64,000 bases of DNA from UBA4742 sp963734965 (GTDB lineage: Bacteria > Actinomycetota > Acidimicrobiia > Acidimicrobiales > Acidimicrobilacustridaceae), in the NCBI GenBank assembly GCA_963734965.1, contig CAVTJK010000003.1, positions 310,001-374,000 of the forward strand, read 5' to 3'. This document shows positions 19,254 to 30,079 of the stretch, one piece after another; the first letter of the stretch is position 1, and each line of letters begins with the position of its first letter. The position numbers and the translations under genes are program-made. Below the pieces are notes generated by a model. The model saw only the letters and a list, made by a program, of their open reading frames with translations. It had not been told where the DNA came from and made no database searches.

Positions 19254-20810
19254 AGGTGACTCGGTTTCCGGTAGCGGATCCACATGCCGGCGATGAAGAT
19301 GGCGAAGAAGGGATAGGCGGCGGCGTTGTCGACCTTGGTGGTCGCCAACTTGGCCGCGTCGCTGCCGGCGAGCAGCAAGGGCATGAGGCTCACGACGACG
19401 ATGGCCGGCGGGATGACCAGGCGGGCGGCCAGGACCACGCCCATGAGATCCTGGCCGAGGCCGATGAGCCCCGACACGCTGGGCATGCCCAACGTGGTGC
19501 TGACGGCGGCGCCGAACGCGGCGCTGGCGCCGACCACGAGGATCATCGGCATGGCCAGCGCGCCGACGACCGATCCCGGGACCCACACGAGCGAGGCCAG
19601 CGCGGCGATACCGCAGACCACGAACATGGTGAGCACGGCGGCGGGCATGTGCAGCAGGAGGACCCGGCCGCTGTCTTCGGGGAAGCTCTCCCAGCGGGTG
19701 GGGTGGTCGATCTCCTGGGCCAGCGGCTCGACGGCGTCGTAGGCGGCCAGGTAGAGGGCCAGGCCGGCCAGCACGAACATGGCGACCGTCCCGCGCCACA
19801 TCAGGCCGAGGCAGAGCCCGGCGATGACCCCGAGCACGGCCATGCGCAGGAGCCGGCCAGCCGGGAAGCGAAAGATGCCCTGCCAGTCCCGTCGCCAGAT
19901 CGGAGGCAGCCGGCCGGCGCGCTTGAGGCGGATCCACGGCTTGGCCCGCGGCTTCTCCTGTGACAGCTGCCGGCGCAACAGCACGACCGTGCGCAGGTCC
20001 TGCAGGGTCACCGCGAATCGCAGCTGGGACACGAGGCCGGCCCGGCGTCGGGCCGCTTCGATCGAGATGGCGCCGATGCCGCGGATGCCCACGACGGCGA
20101 CGACCGCCACCAGGGCGACGGAGATGAACGACAACGGGCGTGAAGTGGATGCTCCAGAAAGCCATGGCCGCCAGCCACGTCACGGGCGACGTCTGGTGGC
20201 CCGTCGCGATGTCGGCGACCGACCAGGCCAGCACCACCGCGGCGATGCCGTTGGCGACCCACCAGTTGAGCCGGCGACCCGACACGACCATGGCGGTGCC
20301 GATGGCCAGGACGCCGGCCAGCGAGAAGGTGGCCGTGCAGAAGATCACGGGCGGGACCGGGTTTCCCGGCAGCTGGCGCGACGCCAGCACCCCGACGATG
20401 GCGCCGACCACTCCCGAGGCGAACGATATGAACCGAAGCTGCTTGATGGCCGGGCCCCGGACGACGGCCTCGTGGGGGACCGGGGCCAGCAGCTCGTGCT
20501 GCACGACCGGCGCCTCGAGCGTGAGCGGTCCGCCTCGACCGCCCGACCGCAGCCCGAAGGCGACGGCGGCGGCGATCACCAGTCCGAGGATGGCCGGGCC
20601 CTGGTCGGCGAGCTTGTCGAGGCTCGACGCCGACAGCTTGTCGTCGGCCACCTTGCTCGACGCGAACAGCACGAAGATGATGCCGCCGAGGGCCGTCAGG
20701 TAGACGTTGTAGAGGGCGTCGATCCAGTGGATGTCGGCGATCCGGTTGCGCCGTCGCGCTCGGCGCAGGTCCTTGAGCGCCCCGGTGGTGGCGACGGTGT
20801 CGACGGTCAC
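19250..20810 (-). CDS. ABC transporter permease (one frameshift)
   Basis: After removal of one G (plus strand) in GGG 20136-20138, the frame is continuous from ATG 20810 to TGA 19250, giving 519 residues. The first half has hydrophobic helices such as LYNVYLTALGGIIFVLFAS and a run around FASGVVGAIVGVLA. The second half begins LSFISVALVAVVAVVGIRG and has six or more further helices, ending MWIRYRKPSHL. It partners with the ATPase encoded immediately downstream (4-bp overlap). The break looks like a homopolymer insertion, because both halves align as one membrane domain and codon use does not change. Confidence 0.75.
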
Positions 20811-20875
20811 GACCGGCCAATCTACTGGTCACGCTCGTGGGCCTGGAATCCCCCTCGATTGCGTACCCTGCGGCG

Positions 20876-22667
<1,792 letters not shown>

Positions 22668-22743
22668 GCCCGTGTCCGGGAACGTCGCGATGTTCGTCCG
22701 GATCTCGTACGGTCACCGTCGGCCTTCCGGACCAAACTGGCAC

Positions 22744-23291
22744 ATGGCCGACACCAAGAACTGGACGTGGGTGCTCGAGCGGCGCTGCGCCGAGTGCCGC
22801 TTGGAAGTGAGTCGGTTGGGACGCGACGAGATCGCGACGATGACTCGCTCGACCGCGGCGCGCTACACCGTCTACCTCATTGGCGACGCCAGCGCCGTCG
22901 TGCGGCGGCGGCCCGCGCCGGAGGTGTGGTCAGCGCTCGAGTACGGCTGTCACGTGCGCGACGTGTTCACGGTGATGGGCCGCCGGGTCGAGCTCATGGT
23001 GGCCGAGGACGGCCCGACGTTCGCCAACTGGGACCAGGACGCCACGGCCGCCGACGAGCACTACGACGCCGACGAGCCGGCGGCCGTCAACGCCGCTCTG
23101 CTGGCCAACGGCCTGGCCCTGGCCGATGCCTTCGATGTGCTCAGCGACGACCAGTGGTCACGACCGGGGTACCGCTCGGACGGCGCCTCGTTCACCGTCG
23201 AGTCCTGGGTCGCTACATGCTCCACGACATCGTGCACCACGTCTGGGATCTCGAGGAGGGTCCGGCCGCCCTCCGTCCTCGCGCCGATTGA
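22744..23291 (+). CDS. DinB-like superfamily protein (one frameshift)
   Basis: The 182-residue product (after adding one G in the GGG run near 23207) starts MADTKNWTWVLERRCAEC. It has the four-helix DinB architecture: YGCHVRDVFTVMG supplies one metal His, and MLHDIVHHVWD two more near the end. DinB-type enzymes are thiol-dependent or metal-dependent transferases, often using mycothiol in actinobacteria. This is one of the few breaks that fits a deletion rather than an insertion. The C-terminal part (GRYMLHDIVHHVWDLEEG) is in the next frame and ends at TGA 23289-23291. Confidence 0.7.
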
Positions 23292-23359
23292 GCGCATCGC
23301 CACGCGGGTCCTTAGAGTCACCCGTTGCCGTGCCAGGCACGTCGACAAGGGGGACCGAC

Positions 23360-24154
23360 ATGACCGACGCTTCGACCGACGCCGGGCCACCGCTGCTCGG
23401 GCGAATCGCGCTGGTGACCGGCGGCGGCCGCGGCATCGGCCGCGCCATCTCGCTGGCACTGGCCGACGACGGCGCCGATGTCGCCGTCAACTACCGCAAG
23501 GATCGCGACTCGGCCGAGGCGACCGTCGCCGACATCGAGGCGAAGGGGCGCCGAGCGGGCTCCTATCAGGCGTCCATCGACGTGCTCGAGGACACCCAGC
23601 GGATGGCCGCCCAGGTCATCGCCGACTTCGGCGCCGTCGACATCCTCGTCCACAACGGCGGCATCGCCAGCCGAGGCCAGTCGGTGGCCGACACCGATCC
23701 GGCCGAGCTCGAGCGGGTCGTGCGCACCCATGCCCTCGGCCCTCACGCCCTCACCCAGGCCGTGCTCGGGTCCATGCGCACCCGGGGACGCGGCGACGTC
23801 ATCTACATCTCGTCGGTCGAGACCAACCGCATGTCACCCAACGGCGGCCCCTACAACATGGGCAAGGCCGCCGGCGAGGCGATGGCCATGACGCTGGCCA
23901 AGGAGGAGCTGCGCCGCGGCATCCACGTCAACATCGTCGCACCCGGGCTGGTCGACACGACGATGGGCCAGAAGCTGATGAAGGCGGTGGCGGGGATCGA
24001 CGACCTGCGCCAGCTCGACGCATCGATGCCGTTCGGGCGGGTGTGTCGCCCCGAGGACGTGGCCGAGGTCGTCCGCTGGCTGGTCGGCCCAGGGGGCAGC
24101 TACCTCAGCGGTCAGAAGGTCAACGTCGACGGCCTGGCCAGCGCCATGCGCTGA
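23360..24154 (+). CDS. Short-chain dehydrogenase/reductase
   Basis: The 264-residue classical SDR has TGGGRGIGRA (NAD(P) glycine motif, about 19-28), VHNGGI in place of NNAG, the catalytic Ser in YISSVE, and Tyr and Lys in GPYNMGKAAGEAM. The end reads SYLSGQKVNVDGL, typical of 3-oxoacyl-ACP reductase-like proteins. AAGGGGG just upstream of ATG 23360 supports this start. The substrate cannot be assigned; neither neighbour gives a pathway. Confidence 0.82.
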   Translation: MTDASTDAGPPLLGRIALVTGGGRGIGRAISLALADDGADVAVNYRKDRDSAEATVADIEAKGRRAGSYQASIDVLEDTQRMAAQVIADFGAVDILVHNGGIASRGQSVADTDPAELERVVRTHALGPHALTQAVLGSMRTRGRGDVIYISSVETNRMSPNGGPYNMGKAAGEAMAMTLAKEELRRGIHVNIVAPGLVDTTMGQKLMKAVAGIDDLRQLDASMPFGRVCRPEDVAEVVRWLVGPGGSYLSGQKVNVDGLASAMR

Positions 24155-24205
24155 CCCAGCCGGGGAATGTCGGCTCGGCGGGCCGTCCCGGTACCCTTGA
24201 GGTCC

Positions 24206-24871
24206 ATGTCACTGGGTGCAGAGTCCGAGACCGAGACCCCGCTCGACGAGGTCGACGAGAGCCCTGAGGTCGACGCCGTCTTCGCCATCACGCCGGCGGC
24301 GCTGGCCAAGGTGCTCGAGATCCGTGGCGGCGAGGACGATCCCGAGGCGCTGTGCCTCTGGGTCGAGGTCACCGGGGTCAACGGCGTCGACTACACCTAC
24401 GACCTGTCCTTCGAGACCATCGCCGACCTCCAGGCCGACGACCACCGCGAGCACGTCGGAGCGCTCATGGTCGCCATCCCGGCCGCCAGCGTCGACCAGC
24501 TCCGAGGCGCGACCCTCGACCTGCCGGCCCACGCCGATCAGGGCGGGCTCGTGCTGCGCAACCCCAACCGGCCCAATCCGCTGGCCGGGCTCGACCTCGA
24601 GCTGACCGGCGACCTGGCCGACAAGGTCAACCAGCTGCTCGAGCAGTCGATCAACCCGTCCCTCGACGCCCACGGCGGCTGGGCCACCCTGGTCGGCGTC
24701 GAGGACACCAAGGTGTTCCTCACGATGGGCGGCGGCTGCCAGGGCTGTTCGCTCAGCGCCGCCACCCTGGTGCAGGGCATCCAGGTGGCCATCAAGGAGG
24801 CGCTGCCCGAGGTCACCGACGTCATCGACGTCACCGACCACACCGCCGGCGACAACCCGTTCTACACCTGA
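24206..24871 (+). CDS. nfuA: NfuA-like iron-sulfur cluster carrier
   Basis: The 221-residue protein has an N-terminal HesB/IscA-like domain (ITPAALAKVLEIR, GLVLRNPNRPNPLAG) and a C-terminal NifU domain with INPSLDAHGGWATL and the cluster-binding pair in GGGCQGCSLS. The A-type domain lacks its usual cysteines, as in NfuA, which delivers 4Fe-4S clusters to client enzymes. Iron-sulfur enzymes encoded in this window include MoaA and the AddB-type nuclease. The start at ATG 24206 is the first in frame near the domain. Confidence 0.85.
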   Translation: MSLGAESETETPLDEVDESPEVDAVFAITPAALAKVLEIRGGEDDPEALCLWVEVTGVNGVDYTYDLSFETIADLQADDHREHVGALMVAIPAASVDQLRGATLDLPAHADQGGLVLRNPNRPNPLAGLDLELTGDLADKVNQLLEQSINPSLDAHGGWATLVGVEDTKVFLTMGGGCQGCSLSAATLVQGIQVAIKEALPEVTDVIDVTDHTAGDNPFYT

Positions 24872-24893
24872 CCCCCGCCTGATCTCCTCCTGA

Positions 24894-24918
24894 GCGGCGT
24901 CGGACCGGCCGGCGCCGC
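24894..24918. terminator. Hairpin between convergent nfuA-like and dxs genes
   Basis: A 10-bp stem (24894-24903 with 24909-24918, one G-T wobble) encloses the loop ACCGG. It lies 23 bases after the nfuA-like stop and 13 before the dxs stop. There is no T-run, as is common in very GC-rich actinobacteria. A bidirectional terminator is the likely role. Confidence 0.6.
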
Positions 24919-24930
24919 GTCGCGCCCGAG

Positions 24931-26796
24931 CTAGGGCAGCGTGATGTGGTCGCCCGACAGCAGGCTCATGGCCGAGGCCGTGATGCCGGCGGGATCGAGC
25001 CCCAGCTCGGCGAGGATGGCGTCGGGCTTGCCGTGAGGGATGAACGCGATCGGGGTGCCCGAGCACGCGCACCCGCGGCTCGTCCCCGCCCAAGGTGTGC
25101 TCGGCCAGCTGATCCTGGATGGCGTTGCCGATGCCGCCTTCGCGCACGCCGTCCTCGACGGTGAGCACGTACGGATGGCGGGCCGCATCGGCCAGCATCG
25201 CCGGATCGAGGGGCTTGACCACCCGGGCGTCCCACAAGCGTCACCGACACGCCGCTGGCGACGAGTCGGTTGGTCGCCGCCTCGGCGGCGTCGAGCATCT
25301 TGCCGACCGAGATGATGCACAGCTCGTCGCCCGAGCTCAGCCGTCGACCGGTCAGGCCGCTGGCCGATCTGGTCGGGCGGCTCCTGGCGGGCCGCCGTCT
25401 TGGGCCAGCGGATCGACACCGGACCGTCGGTGAGGTCCATGGCGTCGTGGAGCATCTGCTGGAGCTCCTGGTACGACGACGGCGCGAACACCGTCATGCC
25501 CGGCACCTTGGTGAGCAGCATCATGTCGAGCACGCCGTGGTGGGACGGTCCGTCGTCGCCGGTGATGCCGGCCCGGTCGAGGCAGAAGATGACGGGCTGG
25601 CGGTGCAGGCCGACGTCGAGGTTCACCTGGTCGAAGGCGCGGGTGAGGAAGGTCGAGTAGATGGCGACGACCGGGCGCAGCCCGCCCATGGCCATGCCGG
25701 CGGCGGCGGTGACGGCGTGCTGCTCGGCGATGCCGACGTCGATGCAGCGGTCGCGGGAAGCGCTCGGCGAAGGGCAGCAGGCCGGTCGAGTCGGGCATGG
25801 CCGCGGTGATGGCCACCAGCTCGGGATGGTCCTCGGCCTCCTTGATCAGGGCCTCGGTGAAGGCGGCGGTGTAGCTCCCGGGCTTGGGCAGGCCGATGTC
25901 GTGCATGCGCTTGATGGGGTCGTTCTCGGCCGGTGCGTAGCCGCGACCCTTCTGGGTGAGCACGTGCACGACCTGCGGGCCGCCGATCTCGGATGCGTTG
26001 CGCAACGCCTCTTCGAGCGCCGGGATGTCGTGGCCGTCGAACGGACCCGTGTAGCGCACGCCGAGCGTCTCGAAGAACACCGTCGGCTCCCACATCTCGC
26101 GCACGGCCGCCTTGCTGGCATCGAGGGCGCGCTCGAGGCGGTCGCCCAGCATGGGCACCTCCTGCAGCAGCTTCTCGACGCGCGCCTGGCGCCGCATGTA
26201 GATGGGGTTGTTGCGGATGCGGGCCAGGCTCTCGCCCAGGCGGCTCACCGTCGGCGCGTAGGAGCGTCCGTTGTCGTTGAGCACGATGATGCAGTCACGA
26301 CCGCTGTGGCCCAGGTTGTTGAGCCCCTCGATAGGCCATGCCGCCGGTCAGGGACCCGTCGCCGATGACGGCCACGACCCGCCGGCCGTGGCCGATCGCG
26401 CTCTGCTCGGCGGTGGCCAGCCCGTAGGCGTAGCTGAGCACCGTCGAGGCGTGGCTGTTCTCGATCCAGTCGTGCTCGCTCTCGGCCCGGCTCGGGTAGC
26501 CCGACATGCCGTCGGCGCTCGCGCAGGGTGGCGAAGCCCTCGCGGCGGCCGGTGAGGATCTTGTGGACGTAGGCCTGGTGGCCGGTGTCCCACAGGAGGA
26601 TGTCGTTGGGCGAGTCGAACACCCGGTGCAGCGCCAGGGTCAGCTCGACCACGCCGAGGTTCGAACCGAGGTGGCCGCTGCCGGCTCGTTCGACCGAGTC
26701 GACGATGAACTGGCGGATCTCGACGGCCAGCGTCTCGAGGTCGGCCTGGTCGAGGCGGCGCAGGTCCGCGGGCGTCTGGATCTTCTCGAGGATCAC
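24931..26796 (-). CDS. dxs: 1-deoxy-D-xylulose-5-phosphate synthase, with six +1 frameshifts
   Basis: The enzyme makes DXP from pyruvate and glyceraldehyde-3-phosphate with thiamine diphosphate, the first step of the non-mevalonate isoprenoid route. Motifs are clear but spread over frames: GSGHLGSNLGVVELTLALH, WDTGHQAYVHKILTG, GDGSLTGGMAY, FEALGVRY-like FETLGVRYTGPFDGHD, QKGRGYAPAENDP, GMAMGGLRPVVAIYSTFL and DRAGITGDDGPSHHGVLD. Frames change near 25060, 25236, 25370, 25757, 26330 and 26514; each is best explained by one extra base. Removing all six gives 619 residues, the family length. No in-frame stops or lost motifs point to decay. GTG 26796 (VILEKIQ) matches the usual start; GTG 26805 is possible. 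Confidence 0.85.
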
Positions 26797-26813
26797 TCCG
26801 GTCACCGTAGTGG

Positions 26814-27710
26814 TCACGCGACAGCCGAGCCATGCACGGGGTCGACCCTGTCCCGCTCGTCCGGCTCGCGGCTGAGACCGCTGAGGAATCGGGCGCCGGC
26901 GTAGCCCAGCCCGAAGATGGCGGCCCCGCCGACGGCGTCGAGGAAGTAGTGGTTGGCGGTCACCACGACGGCGACGAGCGTGAGGACCGGGTAGAGCCCG
27001 GCCACCACCTTGGCCCATGGGCGGCGCAGGCGGGGGACCAGCACGCACGCGCACCACATCGACCAGGCGATGTGCAGGCTCGGCATGGCCGCGTACTGGT
27101 TGGACACGTCCTTCATGGCGCCCGAGCCGAACGTCCAGGATCCGCCGAAGCGGGCCAGCGTGTCGACGAAGCCGTAGTTCACACCCGGTCCGGCGCCGAG
27201 TGCGCAGTCGCACAGCAGTCGGGGGGGCATGAGGGGGAAGAAGCTGAAGCCGATCAGGGCCAACGCGGTGGTGATGGCCAAGGTGTTGCGCCACAGGCGG
27301 TAGTCGTCGGGCCAGCGGCGGAAGAGCACGATCAGCACCACGATCGGCACGACGAAGTGGGCGCTGCCGTAGTACAGGTCCATCACCCGGATGAACGAGG
27401 GCCAGTGCAGGAACCAGCTCTGGATCTGCTGCTCGTGGAACAGGTCGAGCCGGCGCTCGAGGTCGATGACCCGCTCGGCGTTGTGGAGGGCATGGGTGGT
27501 ACCGACCGCCGCCGAGCCGAACTCGTCGCGGATGATCGTGTACACGGCGTAGAAGCCACCGACGAACAGCAGCTCCTTCCACCATCGCAGGCCGAGGTCG
27601 CGTCGGGCCTGGGGCTCGGTCGCCCCGGGTTCGGCGCCACTCGCGCTCGTCATCGGGGGAGCCCCACCGACGCCGGGATCAGGCGGATCGTCGGTCGGAT
27701 CGGGGGCCAT
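26814..27710 (-). CDS. PAP2-superfamily membrane phosphatase/transferase
   Basis: The 298-residue protein has about five membrane helices and the PAP2_3-type motif pair: MPSLHIAWS, with the first catalytic His, and TANHYFLDAVGG, with the second His and Asp. This set resembles inositol-phosphotransferase-like PAP2 proteins, which act on lipid phosphates at the outer face. The N-terminus is a proline/acid-rich tail, so a shorter start at ATG 27653 is plausible. It ends nine bases before the dxs upstream region on the same strand, so the two may be co-transcribed, which would tie polyprenyl phosphate metabolism to isoprenoid synthesis (inference). Confidence 0.75.
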   Translation of the reverse strand: MAPDPTDDPPDPGVGGAPPMTSASGAEPGATEPQARRDLGLRWWKELLFVGGFYAVYTIIRDEFGSAAVGTTHALHNAERVIDLERRLDLFHEQQIQSWFLHWPSFIRVMDLYYGSAHFVVPIVVLIVLFRRWPDDYRLWRNTLAITTALALIGFSFFPLMPPRLLCDCALGAGPGVNYGFVDTLARFGGSWTFGSGAMKDVSNQYAAMPSLHIAWSMWCACVLVPRLRRPWAKVVAGLYPVLTLVAVVVTANHYFLDAVGGAAIFGLGYAGARFLSGLSREPDERDRVDPVHGSAVA

Positions 27711-27787
27711 CCTCGGAGTCTACGAGTAGGGTCGGGCCGACCGATCGGCGGGGATCGAGACCGGGGCACTCGACGCATGGGGGATCG

Positions 27788-28621
27788 ATGACGACCGTCG
27801 AACGGGGTGTCGACGTGGGGCCGCTCGAGCTGGCCGTGGCCGAGTCCGGTCAAGGCGGACGACCCCTGATGCTCGTGCACGGCTACACCGGCGCGGCCAA
27901 CGACTTCGCCGACTTCATGGGGCCGCTGGCCGACCGCGGCTGGCACGTCGTGGCGCCCGACCTGAGGGGCCACGGCGCCAGCTCGAAGCCGCCCGACGAG
28001 GTCGACTACGACTACCACCTGTTCGTGACGGACCTGTTGGGCCTGGCCGATGCCCTCGGATGGGATCGCTTCGTGCTGCTCGGCCACTCGATGGGCGGGA
28101 TGATCGCCCAGGTCCTGGCGCTCGACGCGCCCGAGCGGCTCGAGGCGCTGATCCTCATGGACACGGGCCACGGTCCGCTCGACGCCGATCCGGCGCTGAT
28201 CGAGCTGGGGGTGAGCTCGGCGCGCCAGCACGGCATGGACTTCGTGGCCGACTTCATGGCCGCCACCGACGACGGTCCGTTGACCACCGACGCTTGGCGA
28301 CAGAAGGTGGCCGAGGACCCGAGCTACGCCGAGCGCGGCGACCGCAACCTCCGCGCCGCGTCGCCGGCCATGTTCGCCGCCATGTTGCTCCAGATCAGCG
28401 AGACCAGCGATCGCATCGACCGGCTGAGCTCGATCGCCGTCCCCACCCTCGTGCTCGTCGGTGAGCAGGACGTCGCCTTCATCGAGGCCAGCCGGCGCAT
28501 GGCCGAGGTCATCGCCGGGTCCCAGCTGGTCGTGCTGCCCGGCGGCGGCCACAGCCCCCAGGTCGAGGTCCCCGACGCCTGGTGGAGCGCCGTCTCGAGC
28601 TTCCTGGACGGGCTGTACTAG
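27788..28621 (+). CDS. Alpha/beta hydrolase
   Basis: The 277-residue alpha/beta hydrolase has MLVHGYTGAANDF (oxyanion HG), the nucleophile elbow LLGHSMGGMIAQ, a late strand VPTLVLVGEQD with the acid, and the His in LPGGGHSPQVE. There is no signal peptide. It is close to epoxide hydrolase, haloalkane dehalogenase or ester hydrolase types, which cannot be told apart here. Its TAG stop shares the palindrome CTAG with the stop of the convergent hydrolase gene. Confidence 0.82.
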   Translation: MTTVERGVDVGPLELAVAESGQGGRPLMLVHGYTGAANDFADFMGPLADRGWHVVAPDLRGHGASSKPPDEVDYDYHLFVTDLLGLADALGWDRFVLLGHSMGGMIAQVLALDAPERLEALILMDTGHGPLDADPALIELGVSSARQHGMDFVADFMAATDDGPLTTDAWRQKVAEDPSYAERGDRNLRAASPAMFAAMLLQISETSDRIDRLSSIAVPTLVLVGEQDVAFIEASRRMAEVIAGSQLVVLPGGGHSPQVEVPDAWWSAVSSFLDGLY

Positions 28622-29406
28622 TCCGGCAGCCCTTCGAGGAAGGCGCGGATGGCGGTGTTGACCTCGTCGGGGTGGGTCAGGTTGGCGGCGTGGGTGCCTC
28701 CCTCGACGGCGACGACGCCATCGCAGCCCGACAGCCCGGCCGCCAGTTCCGTGGCGGCCTCCATCGAGATGGCGACGTCGGCGGTGCCGTGCACGACCAG
28801 GGCCGGCGCGGTGATCTCGCCCAGCCGATCGCTGACCGAGTCGCGGGTGAGCAAGGTGGCTCCGGGACCGGCCATGTCCGCGTCGGGTCGGGCGAACCAC
28901 TTGGCCGTCCACACCTCGTCGAGCTCGGGGGTGCCGAGGATGATCGACGCCGTGGCCGCGGCCAGCTCGGCCGTCGGCCCCTTGGCCTGCCACTCGTCGA
29001 TCATGCCCTGGTAGAGCGGGATCACCTCGGCGTCCTCCGGGCCGGCCTGGGTGTCGAGCAGGATCAGGGCCCGGACGCGCTCGGGAGCCGACAGCGCCGT
29101 GCGCAGCGACAAGAAGCCGCCCTGGGACATCCCTCCGACGACGGCGCGATCGATGCCCAGGTGGTCGAGCAGGCCGACGCAGTCGCTCGCCGAGTCCCAG
29201 TAGGTGAAGGGCTTGCCGTCCCACTCGGTGTCGCCGAAGCCGCGCTCGTCCCAGGTGATGAGTCGGTAGCGATCGCGCAGCGACGCGACCTGCGGGTCGA
29301 ACATCGAGCGGTCCATCAAGAAGCCGTGGGCCAGGATGACCGGGGGCCCGTCACCCCCGGTGTCGTCGTAGGCCAGCCCCTGTCCGTTGACCGACGCCGT
29401 CGCCAT
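28618..29406 (-). CDS. Alpha/beta hydrolase
   Basis: The 262-residue alpha/beta hydrolase begins TASVNGQGLAYDDTG. It has ILAHGFLMDRSMF, the nucleophile elbow GGMSQGGFLSL (GxSxG), ALVVHGTADVAI with the acid, and His in VEGGTHAANLTHPDEV. It differs enough from the convergent hydrolase to be an independent gene, not a recent duplicate. The two stop codons overlap through CTAG at 28618-28621. Confidence 0.82.
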   Translation of the reverse strand: MATASVNGQGLAYDDTGGDGPPVILAHGFLMDRSMFDPQVASLRDRYRLITWDERGFGDTEWDGKPFTYWDSASDCVGLLDHLGIDRAVVGGMSQGGFLSLRTALSAPERVRALILLDTQAGPEDAEVIPLYQGMIDEWQAKGPTAELAAATASIILGTPELDEVWTAKWFARPDADMAGPGATLLTRDSVSDRLGEITAPALVVHGTADVAISMEAATELAAGLSGCDGVVAVEGGTHAANLTHPDEVNTAIRAFLEGLPD

Positions 29407-29469
29407 GGCACACCCCCGGGTTCGTGGTGACCGGAGGCTAGTGGGTGCCCGTTGCGGACGCGCCCGGCC

Positions 29470-29937
29470 TCAATCAGTGGTGTGGCGAGCCAACAGGCCG
29501 TCGATGTAGCCCTGGACCATGGCCTGCTCGTCCTCGGTGAGGTCGAGGTATTTCCGGGCGAACCCGGTGGGCAGGCTCTGCTCGGGCTGGAGGAAGTCGA
29601 AGGAGCGGCGCTTGGGGGCCATGGGCGAGGGCAGCGAGTTTGGATTCGGCGGCGGCTCGGTCACCTCGTCGGGGCCCGGCGCCGACCCCCCGGCGCGGAG
29701 GCGCTCGATGGTGCCCAGCGGCCAGCCCAGACCCCGGACCAGCCCCCGCAAGGTCAGCTCCTGGTAGCGCTGGCGCCCGCCCAGCTCGACCAGGCGCCAC
29801 GTGGCCAGCGACAGGCCGGCCCGATCGGCGCCCTCTTGCTGGGTCCAACCCAGGGCCAGGCGACGGTCCTTGACCGCAGCGCCGACGCGCTTCCACTCCT
29901 CGACTTCGTTGTCCGCCGTGCGGTCCGATTCGTCCAC
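29470..29937 (-). CDS. XRE-family helix-turn-helix regulator
   Basis: The 155-residue protein has an N-terminal Cro/CI-like HTH (EWKRVGAAVKDRRLALGW, TQQEGADRAGLS) followed by ELGGRQRYQELTLRGLVRGLGW, a pattern common in actinobacterial XRE proteins. A proline-rich linker and a C-terminal helix (YLDLTEDEQAMVQGYIDGLLA) complete it. GTG 29937 is chosen because the residues upstream correspond to the AT-richer promoter region. It is divergent from a second XRE gene at 30080, and both may bind the shared 142-base spacer. Confidence 0.75.
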   Translation of the reverse strand: MDESDRTADNEVEEWKRVGAAVKDRRLALGWTQQEGADRAGLSLATWRLVELGGRQRYQELTLRGLVRGLGWPLGTIERLRAGGSAPGPDEVTEPPPNPNSLPSPMAPKRRSFDFLQPEQSLPTGFARKYLDLTEDEQAMVQGYIDGLLARHTTD

Positions 29938-30079
29938 GGGGCCATTCTCACCGAAATAGAGAGCTATGGCTAGCGTTCCAGCCGGGCTGGTGTTCGTCCG
30001 GTATACCACATACAGGGTAAGGAACGAATATCCATACGGATGCTTGACTAGACACCGCTATCTCTGGTTAGCTCCACGC
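29938..30079. promoter_or_regulatory. Divergent promoter/operator region between two XRE genes
   Basis: This 142-base spacer is clearly more AT-rich than its surroundings. It holds TTGACT at 30044-30049, a candidate -35 for the plus-strand gene, with weak -10 matches 17-18 bases later. It also holds the perfect palindrome GGTATACC near 29999-30006 and CATAC repeats nearby. These are the kind of sites that XRE dimers bind. Promoter positions are uncertain. Confidence 0.45.

Noticed and set aside
24931..26796. Genuine dxs pseudogene
   Set aside because: All motifs are intact, the corrected length is normal and there are no in-frame stops; consensus insertions explain it better.
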